Assembly: GCA_031763025.1 (NCBI GenBank)
Contig: JASSKH010000005.1
Span: forward strand, 9,642,849 to 9,706,848
DNA: 64,000 nucleotides
Direction: 5' to 3'
DNA from: Macrocystis pyrifera
Taxonomy: Eukaryota; Sar; Phaeophyceae; Laminariales; Laminariaceae
A model generated the notes under the pieces. The model saw only the letters and a list, made by a program, of their open reading frames with translations. It had not been told where the DNA came from and did not search any database. A program made the position numbers and the translations under genes. Position 1 is the stretch's first letter; the number at the start of each line of letters is the position of its first letter. Below are positions 11,534 to 23,593 of this stretch, piece by piece.

Positions 11534-14500
11534 ATGAGAAGCGGCGGTGACGGCACTCAGAAGAGAGGGTTAGCCGACGAACAACAGGCGTCGGTCGAGA
11601 ACTCATTTTCATCGTCATCATTCCCCTCATCGCCGCCGCCGCGCTTCTCCCCGATCGCGATCGACGACGACGATAGGGTGCACCACCCTCCTCCGCTCTC
11701 GGTATCCCCGCTTCCTTCCACTCGAGAGAGCAGCAGCGCTTCCTCCGCATCCACCGCCGACGTTTCCCCACGTCTAGTAGACCCCCTCGCAGCAGCAGCA
11801 GCAGCAACAGCAACAGCAGCAGCAGCAACAACGTCTCTCGATGAACCGCTCCTTTCGGCCGGCGGCACTGGGGCCGGGACGGCTCACACTGGTGGTGATG
11901 GCGGCGGTAGTGACGGTGGTGGTGGTGGTGGTGATAGTGGTGGCTTTGGTATTGGTGGTGGTGGTGGTGGTGGTGGTGGGGTAGAAGCGGTGGGCAACGC
12001 GATGGCGGCACCAGACGGAGTCGGTGGAAACCGCAGCGGCACTGACGCCACAACCGCTATGTTTTCTTCGTGTGACCGACGAGAGCAGGAAAACCATGCG
12101 GCGGAATGGTGGAGCGAGGCTCTGGAGCGGCCGTCGACACAGCGGCCGGTGACTAGACGACGCTCTTTGGTTGGTGGGTCATCTCGGAGCGCCACTTGCC
12201 TCTCGGGAAGGGAAGAGGGGACGTGGAACAGCCCGTCGCCAATCAGAACGGACCATAGTCTGTCGAGACTGGCCATGGCCCCCATGTGTGGGTTTTCCAT
12301 CGAGTCGAAGCAGCGGCGTTTGGAAGACTGCTTAAAGAGGAGGTGCAGTGTGCGGCTACGTATGGGCAAGAGGTTTTTTGCGGTTCGACATGCTTCGCGT
12401 TATGACCTTGATACGCCAAAATATACTACCTTGGCATATACGTACGAGACCGGTCTTTTGGGGCGCGCGAAAGCCTATTTCGCCTTTTTATACCAGATTT
12501 TACGTAGATGCGGTCAGGAAAAGTCAAACTGCGGTCTCCCAACATACATGTTGATACATACGTCCAGCTAGGAACCGCTTGATAAGTTTTTTTGTTGCAG
12601 AATGTGTCCGTCGTACCGCACGTTTAATGGGTTCTACATAGAGACCGACAACACGTTATCGAGCTTTTTTTTCGTTCCGAATTGACTAGGCGGTGCGCAT
12701 GAAACGAATGCGTTAATACAGGTCAAGCATCAACAAACTGGAAGAAATGACCTCGACTCGTGTGCTTGAAGAGAAGGCGACCCTCGCTCGCGCTCGAAGT
12801 GGAGCACGATTTCGCCATATGATCGGCAGGAACACGATCGTGAAGAACTTCGGCATAAGCTTAAAAAACGAGGTACGTTGTAGGCCAAGTATTGCGTCGC
12901 GCACATGAGCGTGTAAAGTCGACAAAAGTCAAACAGGTGTACAGGCCCATACGAAAGGCCGTCACAGTATAAATATGCAGACGAAAAAGCCCTTACATTT
13001 CCGCCTGTACCTGGTACTATAAAGGTGCAGTACAGGATACCTGCTAAGAAATAACGAGCACTCAAGAACGCCAGTTTTGAGACTGACAGGGAAAAAATCA
13101 AATCCGGAACCGTCACAGTGAAAAAAGTTGGGGTATCTAGAACGAATTCAAACCTGGGCCAGCGTTCATCTTTCTTTTACTATTTTAGCTTTAGTACTAA
13201 TCAATAGATGTCCTGTACTGCTGTATGTGAAGTTCTCAAAAAAGTCATGCATACTGCCTGCAATCTCATTTTCGATTTCATGGGATTCAGTGTATAAACG
13301 GCGCCCCTGTCTATAAGTAAGGCAGGTTACCTCTGCTCGCTGTATTTTTGTCTACGCCCAAGGGACAATATATCCAGTGGAAAGAAACAACAGCTTGACA
13401 ACCATCTACCACCACAAGATCTTCGAGACCGGCTCTCACCTCTTCTTCTTGTTCTGCAATCTCTGCGATGTAGTATATAATTTCCCACACACCGTACATA
13501 CGGGGAAAAAAAACTCCCAACGACGACAATTTCCCGACGACGATCATTCTCATGAACAGTCAATCTCAACAACGACAACTCTCAATAAAATGGTAACTCT
13601 CACAGGCGTGCGAGAATTTGGCACTCGATCTGAGGGGCCACGGCATTAACCTCATCGCCCCGGAGGCAAGCACGACGCCCCACGCTGAGGTCCCCCCACG
13701 CAGCCCTGAACGGTGCGCCGGAGTGGGGGTTTGGCCAAGAAGGAGTAGGAGCGCCAGCGGTGCCAGTGGTGGCGGTGGCGGCGGCGGCGGCGGCGGTGGC
13801 CGAGGGATTTCGTTGCTCAAGACAAAACCTCGGTTCGCGGCCAGACGGGGTCCTACAATTCAAGAGGAGCGCATTTCTGTGGCACTAGATCAGGTTTGTT
13901 TTCGTCATTTGTGTGTATTTTCTGGACGTTGGCAAGCTCCTTCATGGGCCGGTGCGGGCAGGCGGGTGTGCGGAGTGTTTACACTATCACGGGGAGCATA
14001 GTAATAAGAGTAATCAGGACCAAATATTGTGTGTAAACATGCACGGTTTTTCGGGTCCATTGTGGGTTCTGATATCTGTGGTTGTCAGCAATAATGCCGC
14101 AGGGTTGGCACGTGTGAGCCACGCGAGAACTTAATGCTATTCGCCGAACCCTCCGTGCCCACCGCCGTTCGCAGTGAAAGAACGACGCCGTGATTATTTC
14201 AGACCCACTTTTAAAGTAGCCGTCATCATGTAGTTTCGTGGCAATATATATATATATACTAAACAAACAACCCCCCCCCACTAAAATACAACAAAGTCCT
14301 CTGACGCTCTGCCTTTTATTATCTCGGCGGCGACGTAGCGTCCTTCAATTTTCTACAGATGCTGCTACACACAAGTATAACGCGACTACGTATCTGCATA
14401 TCTGCAAACGTTTTAAACCTACAATCACGTTTTTTGGGACGAAAACTACTTGGGCATTGATGTGTGGTACTCAATTTGAGTGAAAGGGTTAAGTACCGAA

Positions 14501-14723
14501 GGCGTTTCATAACAGAGCCTTCGACCGCCCGGACGGTTTTGGGTATGCCAGTGCATGCCCGACACAACGAAACCATTTCTTTGCAACCGACCTTGTGGGC
14601 CTTGCTGCCTTCCAGGCGGGCTTATGGGGCAAGTGCACCCAGGCGCACTTCGGGCGCTTCGAGGAGAAGCCATACGTCCACTCCTTTAGGTCAGACCCAT
14701 ACAACGCCAAAACGGAGCGTTGA
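11534..14723 (+). CDS. Unrecognised protein with low-complexity N-terminus (gene B, possibly continuous with gene A)
   Basis: Four exons with matching phases: up to 12342 (frame open from 11297; first in-frame ATG 11534), 12722-12872, 13606-13893 and 14616-14723, about 451 residues from that ATG. The first exon is Ser/Pro-rich with poly-Ala, an acidic patch (IAIDDDD) and long poly-Gly, and ends ESKQRRLEDCLKRR. The second (INKLEEMTSTRVLEEKATLA) looks helical or coiled. The third has GHGINLIAPEAS, a second poly-Gly run and RRGPTIQEERISVALDQ. The last reads GLWGKCTQAHFGRFEEKPYV and ends SDPYNAKTER at a TGA. The donor AAGAGGAG|GTGCAG at 12343 and the acceptor at 12721 restore frame exactly. I know no family with this text and assign no function. 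An upstream exon joining it to gene A is possible through an acceptor between 11297 and 11534. Confidence 0.5.
13984..14090. repeat. MITE A fragment (degenerate)
   Basis: TATCACGGGGAGCATAGTAA and AGGACCAAATATTGTGTGTA match the left half of family A with an insertion between them; the right arm is not clear. It sits in the gene B intron after the exon ending at 13893. Confidence 0.4.
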
Positions 14724-16328
14724 TTTTACTGCCGCGCCTCTTTCTGTAAATACGTTAACCATTTGGGTATTCACATTACTAAACCGAGCGGTCCTTACTG
14801 GTCCGGACAAATTTGTCATACTAATAATAATAGCTTGAAGTGGAAACATCATAGAGTGAGCATTTTATTCACCACAAAAATCGGGTGCGTATACGTATCA
14901 GCGTGTTGTTGACGTGTCCGTCGATGGAATACGAAGGTGGGAACAGTACGCATAAACGAATAAATCAAACCTCCAGGAAGCCTCACTTCAGCTGTCGGGA
15001 GACCATGTATCGACGCACGAATACAACATAATTGCGCAAACCAAGTCTGTCTGTATGCATGGCTTCTATGTGGAACAGCACGAAACCTACTGGTTTTTCC
15101 CCTTTCGGGGGGAGGGGGGAGGGTGCTTGGCGAAATGTTGCCCTTTTAAGTTTGTTTCATGCGCGCGGTGGCGCCTACCGATCAAAAACCAAGCGAAAAC
15201 CTCCTGTGATGCACAACACAACGTGGGTTTGTGCAAGCGCATGCCTATGCAGCCACAAGAAATACACTAACCTGGGGGGAAATGTGCGGGCAAGCTTTTG
15301 ACCACGCCGCGTGCATACGTTGCACACATTGCATACATACCGTTCTCCTTCCCTCCTGCACGAACAAACGAACGTCGTTGGTTTTGGGCAGGCCTCATAC
15401 AAGCCACGGAGAGCACGGGTTGAAGCCGTCGTCGACTTCTTCTGGCGAATTGACCAGAGCTCGAAGTGTTTCGCGGTAGTGCTGAACATTTGGTTTAGTT
15501 TTGGCCGCTGTCTGCACGGCCAGTGCTGGTGTGCACATCAAGCTACTGGCTGGTCAGCCTTCTGTGCGTGGCAGGAAGGTCACGACAGTGGGGCACACAT
15601 TTACATCATATTAAGGACTTCTAGGATCCTTACGTATACAGACAGGCGTAGTGCACAATACGCAGACAGGCTAGAATACAATCTATGCGCGCGAGAAGAG
15701 GTTGCGGATCTAACAATGTAGTTGGGGTGTGAAACTGCGGTGGTGCGTTCGCAATAGCTCGAGACCTGTGCTGCACGGCTTCGAAGAGGTGCGCGGTCGG
15801 TGCTACTCACCGCACATCTCCAGAATACCTACGAAGACGAAAAAGAGAAGCGAGTCCCGACAATGAACACACAAACGACGCACGCGTAGTACGTGCGAGA
15901 TGATCAGGCCACAAGCGGACGTGAAGTTTCCCCCCGCTGTACTTAGCCCATTGTTGCCATGTTACAATAAAAAAAATGTGAACCAAGAAAACAGACTACA
16001 TTTTACTCCGTATTATTTCTGAATCTACTGCTGTCGGTTTTTTTTTTTTTCAGGGGATGCCATCGAAAGACGACTCCTTGTGTCGTACTTTTCTGGACTT
16101 TTGGTCGTTTTAGGGGGAAATCGGCTGATCTATTGGTTGAGAATATCGCAACGGGCCGAATACGACAGATATCAGGCATGGCCAACAATAGTCAGGCCCT
16201 CGCCTCTAGCGATCCAACCCATCAGCCCCCTGTTCAATATCGCGACGTACCGGTATGCATGCGATGGTACTCGAATATACCAACACTCTCAACAACCGCG
16301 CAGTATTTGCATATTTATCCCCCCCCCT

Positions 16329-16455
16329 TCGCGCTTGTTGCAAGCAACGTCCACCTGGTCGATCGAAACCCGACGTGCTCCGTCCCGGCATTATAGGGAT
16401 GCGAGGGTCTATGGTCATACGACTACGGCCATGCATGACATCGAGTACACCCCCA
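16329..16455 (+). mobile_element. R repeat copy 3
   Basis: TCGCGCTTGTTGCAAGCAAC, ACCCGACGTGCTCCGTCCCG, GGATGCGAGGGTCTATGGTC, ending ATCGAGTACACCCCC. It starts straight after a C-run at 16321. Confidence 0.75.
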
Positions 16456-16755
16456 CACACACCCGCACCCTGGGCACCCTCTCCGCCATTGCCTGTTCGG
16501 GATACCAGGCTCAAACGTCCGGTAGGTTGCGGCGCGACTGCTTGTGCATTTTGCGCAATAAGCTGTGCCTCACTTCCCTCATTTCTCTGTGGAACTACTG
16601 CTTGCTATTGCCCCACCTGCCTTTCTCGATTGTCGCCTCGATCGTCGCCACCTCGTATCAACGCCCAGTCAGAAAATAAGGAAGCCTGGCGCGTGCGTGC
16701 GACTTGGCTCGCGTGCGGCGCGCGAACCGTCGCTCTCGCCCGACCGTTCGTTACC

Positions 16756-16862
16756 GTCAACTCCCTTAGAACTGCACTTCCGTTGTATGGTAGGGAAAAC
16801 ACTTGGAATTAGAGTCACATTGAGGTTCATGTAAAGTAGTGCAGTTGAAAAAGGGTCAATTT
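16756..16862. repeat. MITE B copy 3 (degenerate)
   Basis: CTTAGAACTGCACTTCCGTT and ACACTTGGAATTAGAGTCAC, then AGTGCAGTTGAAAAAGGGTC: both arms are recognisable but diverged. Confidence 0.5.
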
Positions 16863-17054
16863 CGTTTCCCGACACGCCGATATAATAGTGTTCGTGTTGT
16901 GTAGGTGCTACGAGTAGTGAGCTACCATTGTCGCCTGGGTTTTGAAGGAAAAAAGCGCGGCGTGTGCGGGAAAGGATTGGTCCAATGTTAAGCGGGTGTG
17001 GGGTGAGAGAACTCCGCGTCTGACCGGTGATCAACTACAGATAGAAAAAAAAGC

Positions 17055-17290
17055 AATCATCATCACTTTTTGCCTTTCCAGCTTAACTAGCAGGAGGTTT
17101 TACCCTCAAAGATCTTCTGGACACGCCGTGTGCTCACAGGTGTCGCCCCTTCTCCCCCCCGGTACGTGTCTTCGTTTGTATCGGGCATAGGGTTCAGCAT
17201 TCCCGCTACTCGTCGATTTTTTCATCGAATGTTGCCAACTCGGGCTTTCCGCTTATCCATTTTCATGCAAGAAAAGTCCTTGCAATCAGC
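17055..17290 (-). repeat. SINE-like repeat, minus copy
   Basis: The reverse complement matches 21000-21245 over about 220 bp, including CTTGCATGAA, ATTCGATGAAAA, CGACGAGTAGCGGGAATGCT, GAACCCTATGC, GGCGACACCTGTGA and GAGGGTAAAACCTCC. The shared end runs into an A-rich tract. The tRNA-like head is missing or worn in this copy. Confidence 0.65.
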
Positions 17291-18903
17291 CCGCGGGTGA
17301 GCTGGACAACCTTGTTGCTGTGGGCGTAATCTACAACGGTACGTTACCAGATACCTGGTAGTGCTCAAGATATGTACCAGGTATCCTATGCAACAAAGTA
17401 AATATCTGGTATATTAAAACCGCCGCAATATTCACACGAATGCTCAATGCGCACACGAACGTTCAATGCCCAATGCATGCATGCATTCGTACATACTACA
17501 ATGCGTGCCTGGTACTCGAATCGGTTTCAAAAACGAAGATACAGGTGAGTATGACACGTTCAGCAGATACCTGGTACCAGCACGCGCATGACATACTTAC
17601 CCAGATAGTTCCCTATTCAGACATCCAGGCTGCGCCTCTGCTTGATTAGTGCGGTGCGCGCTGATGCGGGGGCTGATGAGATATGGCCCTTGACTGCACT
17701 GGTCGTAGAACCGCGAGATCCAGATCACAGTGCGTCAGACGAGCTCCCATCCCGTCCTGGATGCCAGCGATCTCGGTTCACAGTCAACTGTCAACACCCG
17801 CTCCCCGCTGCGAAAGGCTTCTTCACAAACATACGAAACCGCAGGCTTTTTTTTTTCTCTCAAACCAATGGGAACTCAAACCAGGAAAGCAAGAGGGTAC
17901 ACACGTTAACACGACGTACGCTGTCCCTGTTGCATTCTGCGGTGAACTCAAGACCAAGTGCTGCTGTGTCAACATTCCACGAGGTATTTCCACGCCTCTA
18001 AGGTTATTTGAACTCGGTCCTGGACCAGCACCCAGCAAGCATGTGAATCGTACGAGATACGTACGTACGTAGCTCTTCGTAGTAGAACCCTGGGGAGCGG
18101 ATAAAAGCGTAAATTACATTAATATCAGGAAAAAAAATAATATCAGGAGGTACGAGTAGCGAGTTTTCGGCGCAGCTCATCACTAGCTCTTACCAGGTAT
18201 GATGTACCATCTCGTAGTACGTGCCCGTACATCAGTAGCAGCAGCAGCATGCTGCAGCAGATGATAGCAGCAGCTCATCGAAAGTGACTGTTAATACCGG
18301 TATGATAATATCAATAATAGTAAAGTTTTGTCGACGAGGAAAAAAGTCGAGATGAAAAGTTTGTTATTTCAAGATTGTTCCCAGCAGGATTCCCAGGCCT
18401 CTTCTCGGTATCGATGTTTGAAAATTCAGAATCGTCTGAAGGGGCACGAGTACAATATAAAATATATACACCGTCGTAGATGCTTATTATGGAGCAGGGA
18501 GTGCTCAAGGAGGGGAGTGGTCGTTTTGGGTGGATGAGATGGAGGGAAGTCCGTTGTGGTAGTCTTCACGTGCGTCACATCGGTTTTGATTTGTCGTATG
18601 ATACCTGTTCTGGAGAGTTCTTAACTTTCTGTTTCTCAGTCTTATTTGGAACAACACTATTAATACACACATTGTCAGATGGCAAGCTAGACCGTCCCCG
18701 TCGTTTGATGTAATAACAGGCCAGGCGTAAGACTGCAAGTAGAGTTCTCCGTGTTGTAGATATTTTTTTCTCGGAATATTCTCCATACAAAAACAAAACC
18801 AAACAGGCCCCTGCTTGGCTCTCCTGATCCCAGCCGGACCTGATCCCACTGTTAAGATATGGTCTTGTATGAGATTGAAAGCCCGGTAACTACCTGGGTT
18901 TAG

Positions 18904-20061
18904 TCACTGGGAACGAAACCGTAGCCAAAACTCCCGGTACAGCGTCGGCATCAAGCTAGGGTACTGCTTGTTCACTGCCATCCGAACTACCTCCAAAACG
19001 ACCTCCACCCACGGTGCCAAAACACGCTCAGTCCCCGTCTCTGCGGACACCACCCCTCGCAAGGCACGACTAAAATCGCAAAAAGGGCTCCCGTTAGCCA
19101 CGCCAAAATTATGCAACTTGGTGTAGCTGGCCCCCGTGTTGGTGCGGTCAAAGTGGTTGCTCAGCAACCTCAGGAGGAGCGTGAACGCCTCCGGTCCCGA
19201 CGATCCTGCTGCGAGGGCGCGCGACACCTGTCCAAAAAAATCATCCATCAAGGTAGTGAGAGGGGCGGTCGCAGGCTTGTCAGGCGTGATGGCGCGCGCG
19301 AAGGATTTCTTGAGAGGGTACTCCCAACCGGGGATCCAGTTAGTAGAACTAAGGCCTTCATGGCTGCCATCGTTGCACATCATGAGAATATCAGAGGCGG
19401 AGGCCTTTACCGAACGCATGAGTTGCTGTGCGGCCTCGCAAGGGTCGGTCGAGGAGGGGAAAGGCAAGACAGAAATGCGCGAAATATCCTTCAGTCCCAG
19501 GCGTTTGTACGCCCGTTGTACGTCGGCAGCGTGCTGTTTCGCGGCGGCAGCGGCGGCGGAGTCGATCGCTGAAGTTCGGTCGTGAGCAAGGTTAGATGAC
19601 ACAGGCAAGGCGCGGTCATCGGGCATGGTCAAACGACCAAGACGCGCGGCGGAAGAAGCAACCTCAGTCAGCGAGGGGATCACTTGCCTCTTGCTGATGG
19701 CGTGCTTCGCTGGAACGGGGGCTCTGGTGTTGCCGTCCGAGGAAGAGCTGGGGGAAGTAGCTCGACCAGAGTTGTCCCGCGGGCCGTACCGACCGTCACC
19801 CGATCGCTCCTTCCCCTTCCACCGGTTTTTTTCTCCGTCCAGTCCCGTTGCGCCGAGACGATGATCCCGTGTGGCACCCTGCTCCCACCCACAAGGTGCA
19901 GAAATAGATTTAGGCCTCCGCAGGAGCCGCCGGAGGCCGTGAGCGCGAAGCGCGAACCGTGAACGGTCAGCAATCGTCGAACGGTCAAAAATCGTCGGAT
20001 GCAAAAAAAGAAAGAAAGAAAAACGTCGCAACCCGGAAATTGAACCCAGCATCGAAATCAT
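18904..20061 (-). CDS. Gag-like ORF, orphan retroelement protein
   Basis: An uninterrupted 385-codon frame on the minus strand. The N-terminal 130 residues are basic and serine-rich and may precede the true start. The C-terminal 250 residues are helical, with LTTLMDDFFGQVSRALAAG, FTLLLRLLSNHFDRTN and a close of VVRMAVNKQYPSLMPTLYREF. That ending resembles the capsid-type gag domain seen on many retroelement-derived hypothetical proteins of brown algae; this is recalled from family knowledge, not searched. No zinc knuckle, protease or reverse transcriptase follows on this strand below 18904, so it is an orphan gag or a host gene derived from one. It is intact, unlike the integrase remains at 21-23 kb. 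Those are on the same strand but lie upstream of it in transcription order, the wrong order for one gag-pol element. Confidence 0.5.
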   Translation of the reverse strand: MISMLGSISGLRRFSFFLFLHPTIFDRSTIADRSRFALRAHGLRRLLRRPKSISAPCGWEQGATRDHRLGATGLDGEKNRWKGKERSGDGRYGPRDNSGRATSPSSSSDGNTRAPVPAKHAISKRQVIPSLTEVASSAARLGRLTMPDDRALPVSSNLAHDRTSAIDSAAAAAAKQHAADVQRAYKRLGLKDISRISVLPFPSSTDPCEAAQQLMRSVKASASDILMMCNDGSHEGLSSTNWIPGWEYPLKKSFARAITPDKPATAPLTTLMDDFFGQVSRALAAGSSGPEAFTLLLRLLSNHFDRTNTGASYTKLHNFGVANGSPFCDFSRALRGVVSAETGTERVLAPWVEVVLEVVRMAVNKQYPSLMPTLYREFWLRFRSQ

Positions 20062-20929
20062 GGCTGGGCACGCGGAGCTGTTTCATGTACCACCCTCGGC
20101 CCCCCCACACCCTCCACGTTTTTTTTGGGCTAGTTAGAGTTGCAGTACCTGTACGTACAAGCATATACGGAGCATAGGATCTTCCTCGAAAAGTATTATA
20201 TCTACAAAGCGGTGAACCTAGCTCAAAACTGCTGCTGGTGCTGCTGCTGTATGGAACATCGTTCAAGAAGGGGAGTCAAAATGAGTTACATGCCGGTATA
20301 TTTAATTTTGCTGCCGAATATGCCTACTATAATATGTGTCTGTTTTGTTTTTGTTTTTGTTTTTAGAATCTGCGCCGGGGATCTGGTGGCTTTTTTTTTT
20401 TCGGGCGATCGACGGAAAAACCGAAACCTTCAGTTAGATGACTTTTCGTCGACGGCTGTCGTTATGCTCGTTTCACAGTGAAAAAAACACCGCCTACATA
20501 TTCGCAGGATGAGTTTCCGAGCTGATTTTCTCCGAAATAAAGGGGGGGCACGCACAACGAACGACGAAAACGGTGGCTTTGGAAATATCTCGTCGTTGAG
20601 ATCGCTCCATATGGACGCATGCATCGCTCCCTGTTGCTGAGAAAATCAGATTGGAAATTTCGTCCAAGGGGGTGTGCTATCTTTGGTGTAAGGGCCGTTG
20701 TTATCGGGTAGCTTTGTTTTTCCAGAATTTCCGTACTAGTGAAATGAGTCCGATATTAAGTCGAAGTACATATATGTGAAATTTAACAGAGGGCTAAATA
20801 TGAGGAAAACTAAATTTGACTGCTTAGGAAATCTTTCACAAAAAACTACCAGTATGGAAAAACAGCTCTCCGATAACGACGGCCCTTACCAGGTACCTGG
20901 TACCCTGGAATAATACGTGCCGGCGTCCC

Positions 20930-21250
20930 CGGTGGCTTAGTAGGTGGTCCGCGTGCCTATTAAGATCAATTTCGTTGGTTCAAGTCTCACCGAGTGCATA
21001 CTCGTAAGGACTTTCTCTTGCATGAAGAAATTGGTTGGCGGAAAGCGCGGAAGCGTGAGTTCGCTATGTACATTCGATGAAAATCGACGAGCAGTGGGAA
21101 TGCTGAACCCTATGCGCGACAAAAAATGAAGGCATGTACCGGGGGAGGGAAGGGACGACACCTGTGACCACGGCTTGTCCAGAAGAAGGCCGCTGAGGGT
21201 AAAACCTCCTACGAGTTAAGCTGGAAAGTGAAAATGATGATTAAAAAAAA
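20930..21250 (+). repeat. SINE-like repeat with tRNA-like head
   Basis: Begins with CGGTGGCTTAGTAGGTGG (A-box-like) and GGTTCAAGTCTCACCG (B-box-like); CGGTG and CACCG can pair as a short acceptor stem. The body matches the minus copy at 17 kb and ends in an A-rich tract (AAAAAAAAACAAAA). Head, body and A-rich tail are the layout of a tRNA-derived SINE. No intact tRNA is claimed. Confidence 0.55.
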
Positions 21251-22930
21251 ACAAAATGGTACTGTGGTGCTTCTATTCAACGGAAGGACAGCCGAAGGGC
21301 GTCCATGATGGGGCTGTTCCGGCGTTCCAGACGCGAAGCGGGGGCACCGTGGTATACGCGGACGATGCGATATTGGAGCGTCGTTGACGACCGGTCGCGA
21401 GGTCGCGGTAGCACAGTTCATCGCGGTCCGAGGTCCTCGGGGAGCTAAAAAATCGTGCATGGTAGATGTGGAAAGCGGCTCATGTGTACTTCGTTGGGGA
21501 CAAGCCCGTGTAGCGGCGTTGACGGAGGCGGACTCAGACGTGTAGAAGCTGCACGTCCCTCTCTGTTTGCTGCTCGTTGACCACCATCGCGAATACGTGA
21601 GCCATTGTAAAGTTGTTGCCGTGCTGAGCTAACAGGGTAGAAGATTGTTCAACAACCCAGCCCGAGGTGAGCCTCAATGACATCGTCGTGTGATTGACAC
21701 GCTCGACGTTGCATCATTAATGCAGGGGCGATATAATACGGGGGCTGCTGGTATTTATTTTGTTCATGCCGAGGCATTCGCAGATGGCGCGGGAAATATT
21801 GGAGCTAAACGGCTGTCCACTGTCAGAGATGAGGCCCCCATAGAGCTAGTGTACCTCACGCTGGTGAATGAGGATGTCGGCGGTGCCCGTGGCGGTGAAC
21901 TGGGCTCCTGTTGCGGCGTACATGTCGGTGAGGCTGATGAAGCGGTCGGTGAAGAGAAAGATGTAGGCGTTGCCGCGTTGGGTCAGACGCAGACGGTGAT
22001 GCCTGGTCCGCTTAGTAGAGGGAGCGAGAGGGTAAGCCGGCAGACTTATTGGCACGAAATCTTGCACGCATGGTATTGGAGGAAGCGGCGGATCCACTAG
22101 CGGGTGGAGATTTCCATGCTGATCCACCAAAAGAAACGCACGCAAGCGTGCTGAGCGATCACAAAACTCCCAAGTTGCAGGCGGTGGCGTGTCACGTTGC
22201 TTAGTACCCAAAAGGGCGCATCAGCGCTAACCCCTACATGTTGGGTAGTGGGATGGGAAGGGTCCTTACCCAAGAGCTTCTGCAAGACTATATCCAACCC
22301 GGAAGGAACGATCTCTGAAGTGAAGTGACACGAGTAAACGATGAGTTCTTGATCAAAAGTACGCCTCCATCTTGTCACGGACGACACAGGACCTTCAGCG
22401 TTCAAGATCCTCCTCTGTCTACTGATTGCCCACTTGGACACGAGTGACCAGGGCAAGCATTGGAGTAACTCCACACTTTCGGAGCGTCATCCAATGCGGC
22501 GTTTTCCAAGTGCTTTCGGTCGAGCAAAGAACTTGTCTTGGTTGTTCAGGGGACCGAGAATGTCTTCAAGCTGAGCGACGCGATGGTTGCTATCGAGTTG
22601 CCCGTTCGTACACCACTCAACACTATTGAGGACTCTCTATACCGGAGTCCTGGTGACAACTTCCCAGCCATACGAAACCGCAACTGGCATGTGGCTAGCC
22701 CTTGAGGTCTTGGCAACCAACAGCGCGTTCGCCATCGATGGCGACAATTTTCGTGCGTAGCAGACCGGTGGACACATTACGTACTCGTCTTCACCGCCGG
22801 CTTCAGCACAGCAGACGCTCATCCCGTGACAACACGCAGGATTCCTCTTTTAGCTCGCTCGTCATGAACATCGCCACAACGCCACAGCCTCCTTCTGAGG
22901 ACGACCCGGTTGACATGGACTACGCGGCTT
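21210..22930 (-). mobile_element. Decayed Ty3/gypsy-type retrotransposon, integrase region
   Basis: Read on the minus strand, successive frames give the integrase core of a Ty3/gypsy element with stops and shifts: IFLFTDRFISLTDMYAATGA, then a stop, then LYGGLISDSGQPFSSNISRA, then VERVNHT, then MAHVFAMVVNEQQTERDVQL and a post-core tail. These match the usual order of the DDE integrase segments and the spacer after them. Text upstream (22.3-22.9 kb) could be remains of the RNase H and linker but is too worn to place. No LTRs were recognised. The gene is clearly broken: at least three in-frame stops lie in the core. Confidence 0.6.
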
Positions 22931-23593
22931 GACCCCTTGATCCATTACCGGGAGGTATGCGCTGGCTCCACGATGCACGGCTTTTCAACTTGTCAAAACT
23001 ATCGGGGCCCTTCTTGCCTTTGCCCTTGAATTTTTGACTTTTTGTGGGGTGGGAATCGGAGCGCGCTTGCGTATGTCAATTCAACTGCCAATCCCAACTG
23101 AAGGGGTATCTTAATGTTTACACAAGCAGAGCTCGCTTGTGCGGTATTGGTAATAAATATCGATATTTGCACTCTATTTTATTGTTGCGCGATGTCCTAA
23201 AATTGATGTCTGCTGGACATCCGTTTGAACGTTCGAGCGTATCACACGGGAATGGTAAATCGACGATATTTGGGCTCGTACTTGTTTGTTCTACAGGTAT
23301 TCGGGAACTGCGTGTACGTACGGCAACATATGAACCGGCATTTATTATGTGGTGTTTCATTCGTACGGTCACGGTAGTTTTTGGTGTCTACACACATCCC
23401 GGATTTTCCTAAATACCGCGGCTTAGCCGCGCGCGAGATTTCTACTGCGGTCACTACTGCTGCGGCTGTATACCTGGTATATAGCAGTGAACCGACACTA
23501 AAATCGAACTGCACAACATGCGAACAGCAGCGACCTTGCCTTGATATATTTTACGTATTTGCATACCGTAATGCGTGCGTGTCCAACTGATTA

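Larger units (their letters stand above)
14724..18903. other. Intergenic repeat-rich stretch, no gene called
   Basis: Holds an R copy (16329), a worn MITE B (16756) and a SINE-like copy (17055-17290). Open frames of 60-200 codons exist in several phases but none has consistent protein text or splice partners. A short frame near 17650-17820 (DEIWPLTALVVEPRDP) is the most protein-like and could be a lone exon. Confidence 0.4.

Noticed and set aside
11191..12053. Minus-strand frames ending IEDYAA, and poly-Leu/His frames
   Set aside because: The text is plausible near 11200-11470, but the plus-strand exons join in phase and the rest is the reverse of GGN, GCA and TCG simple repeats.
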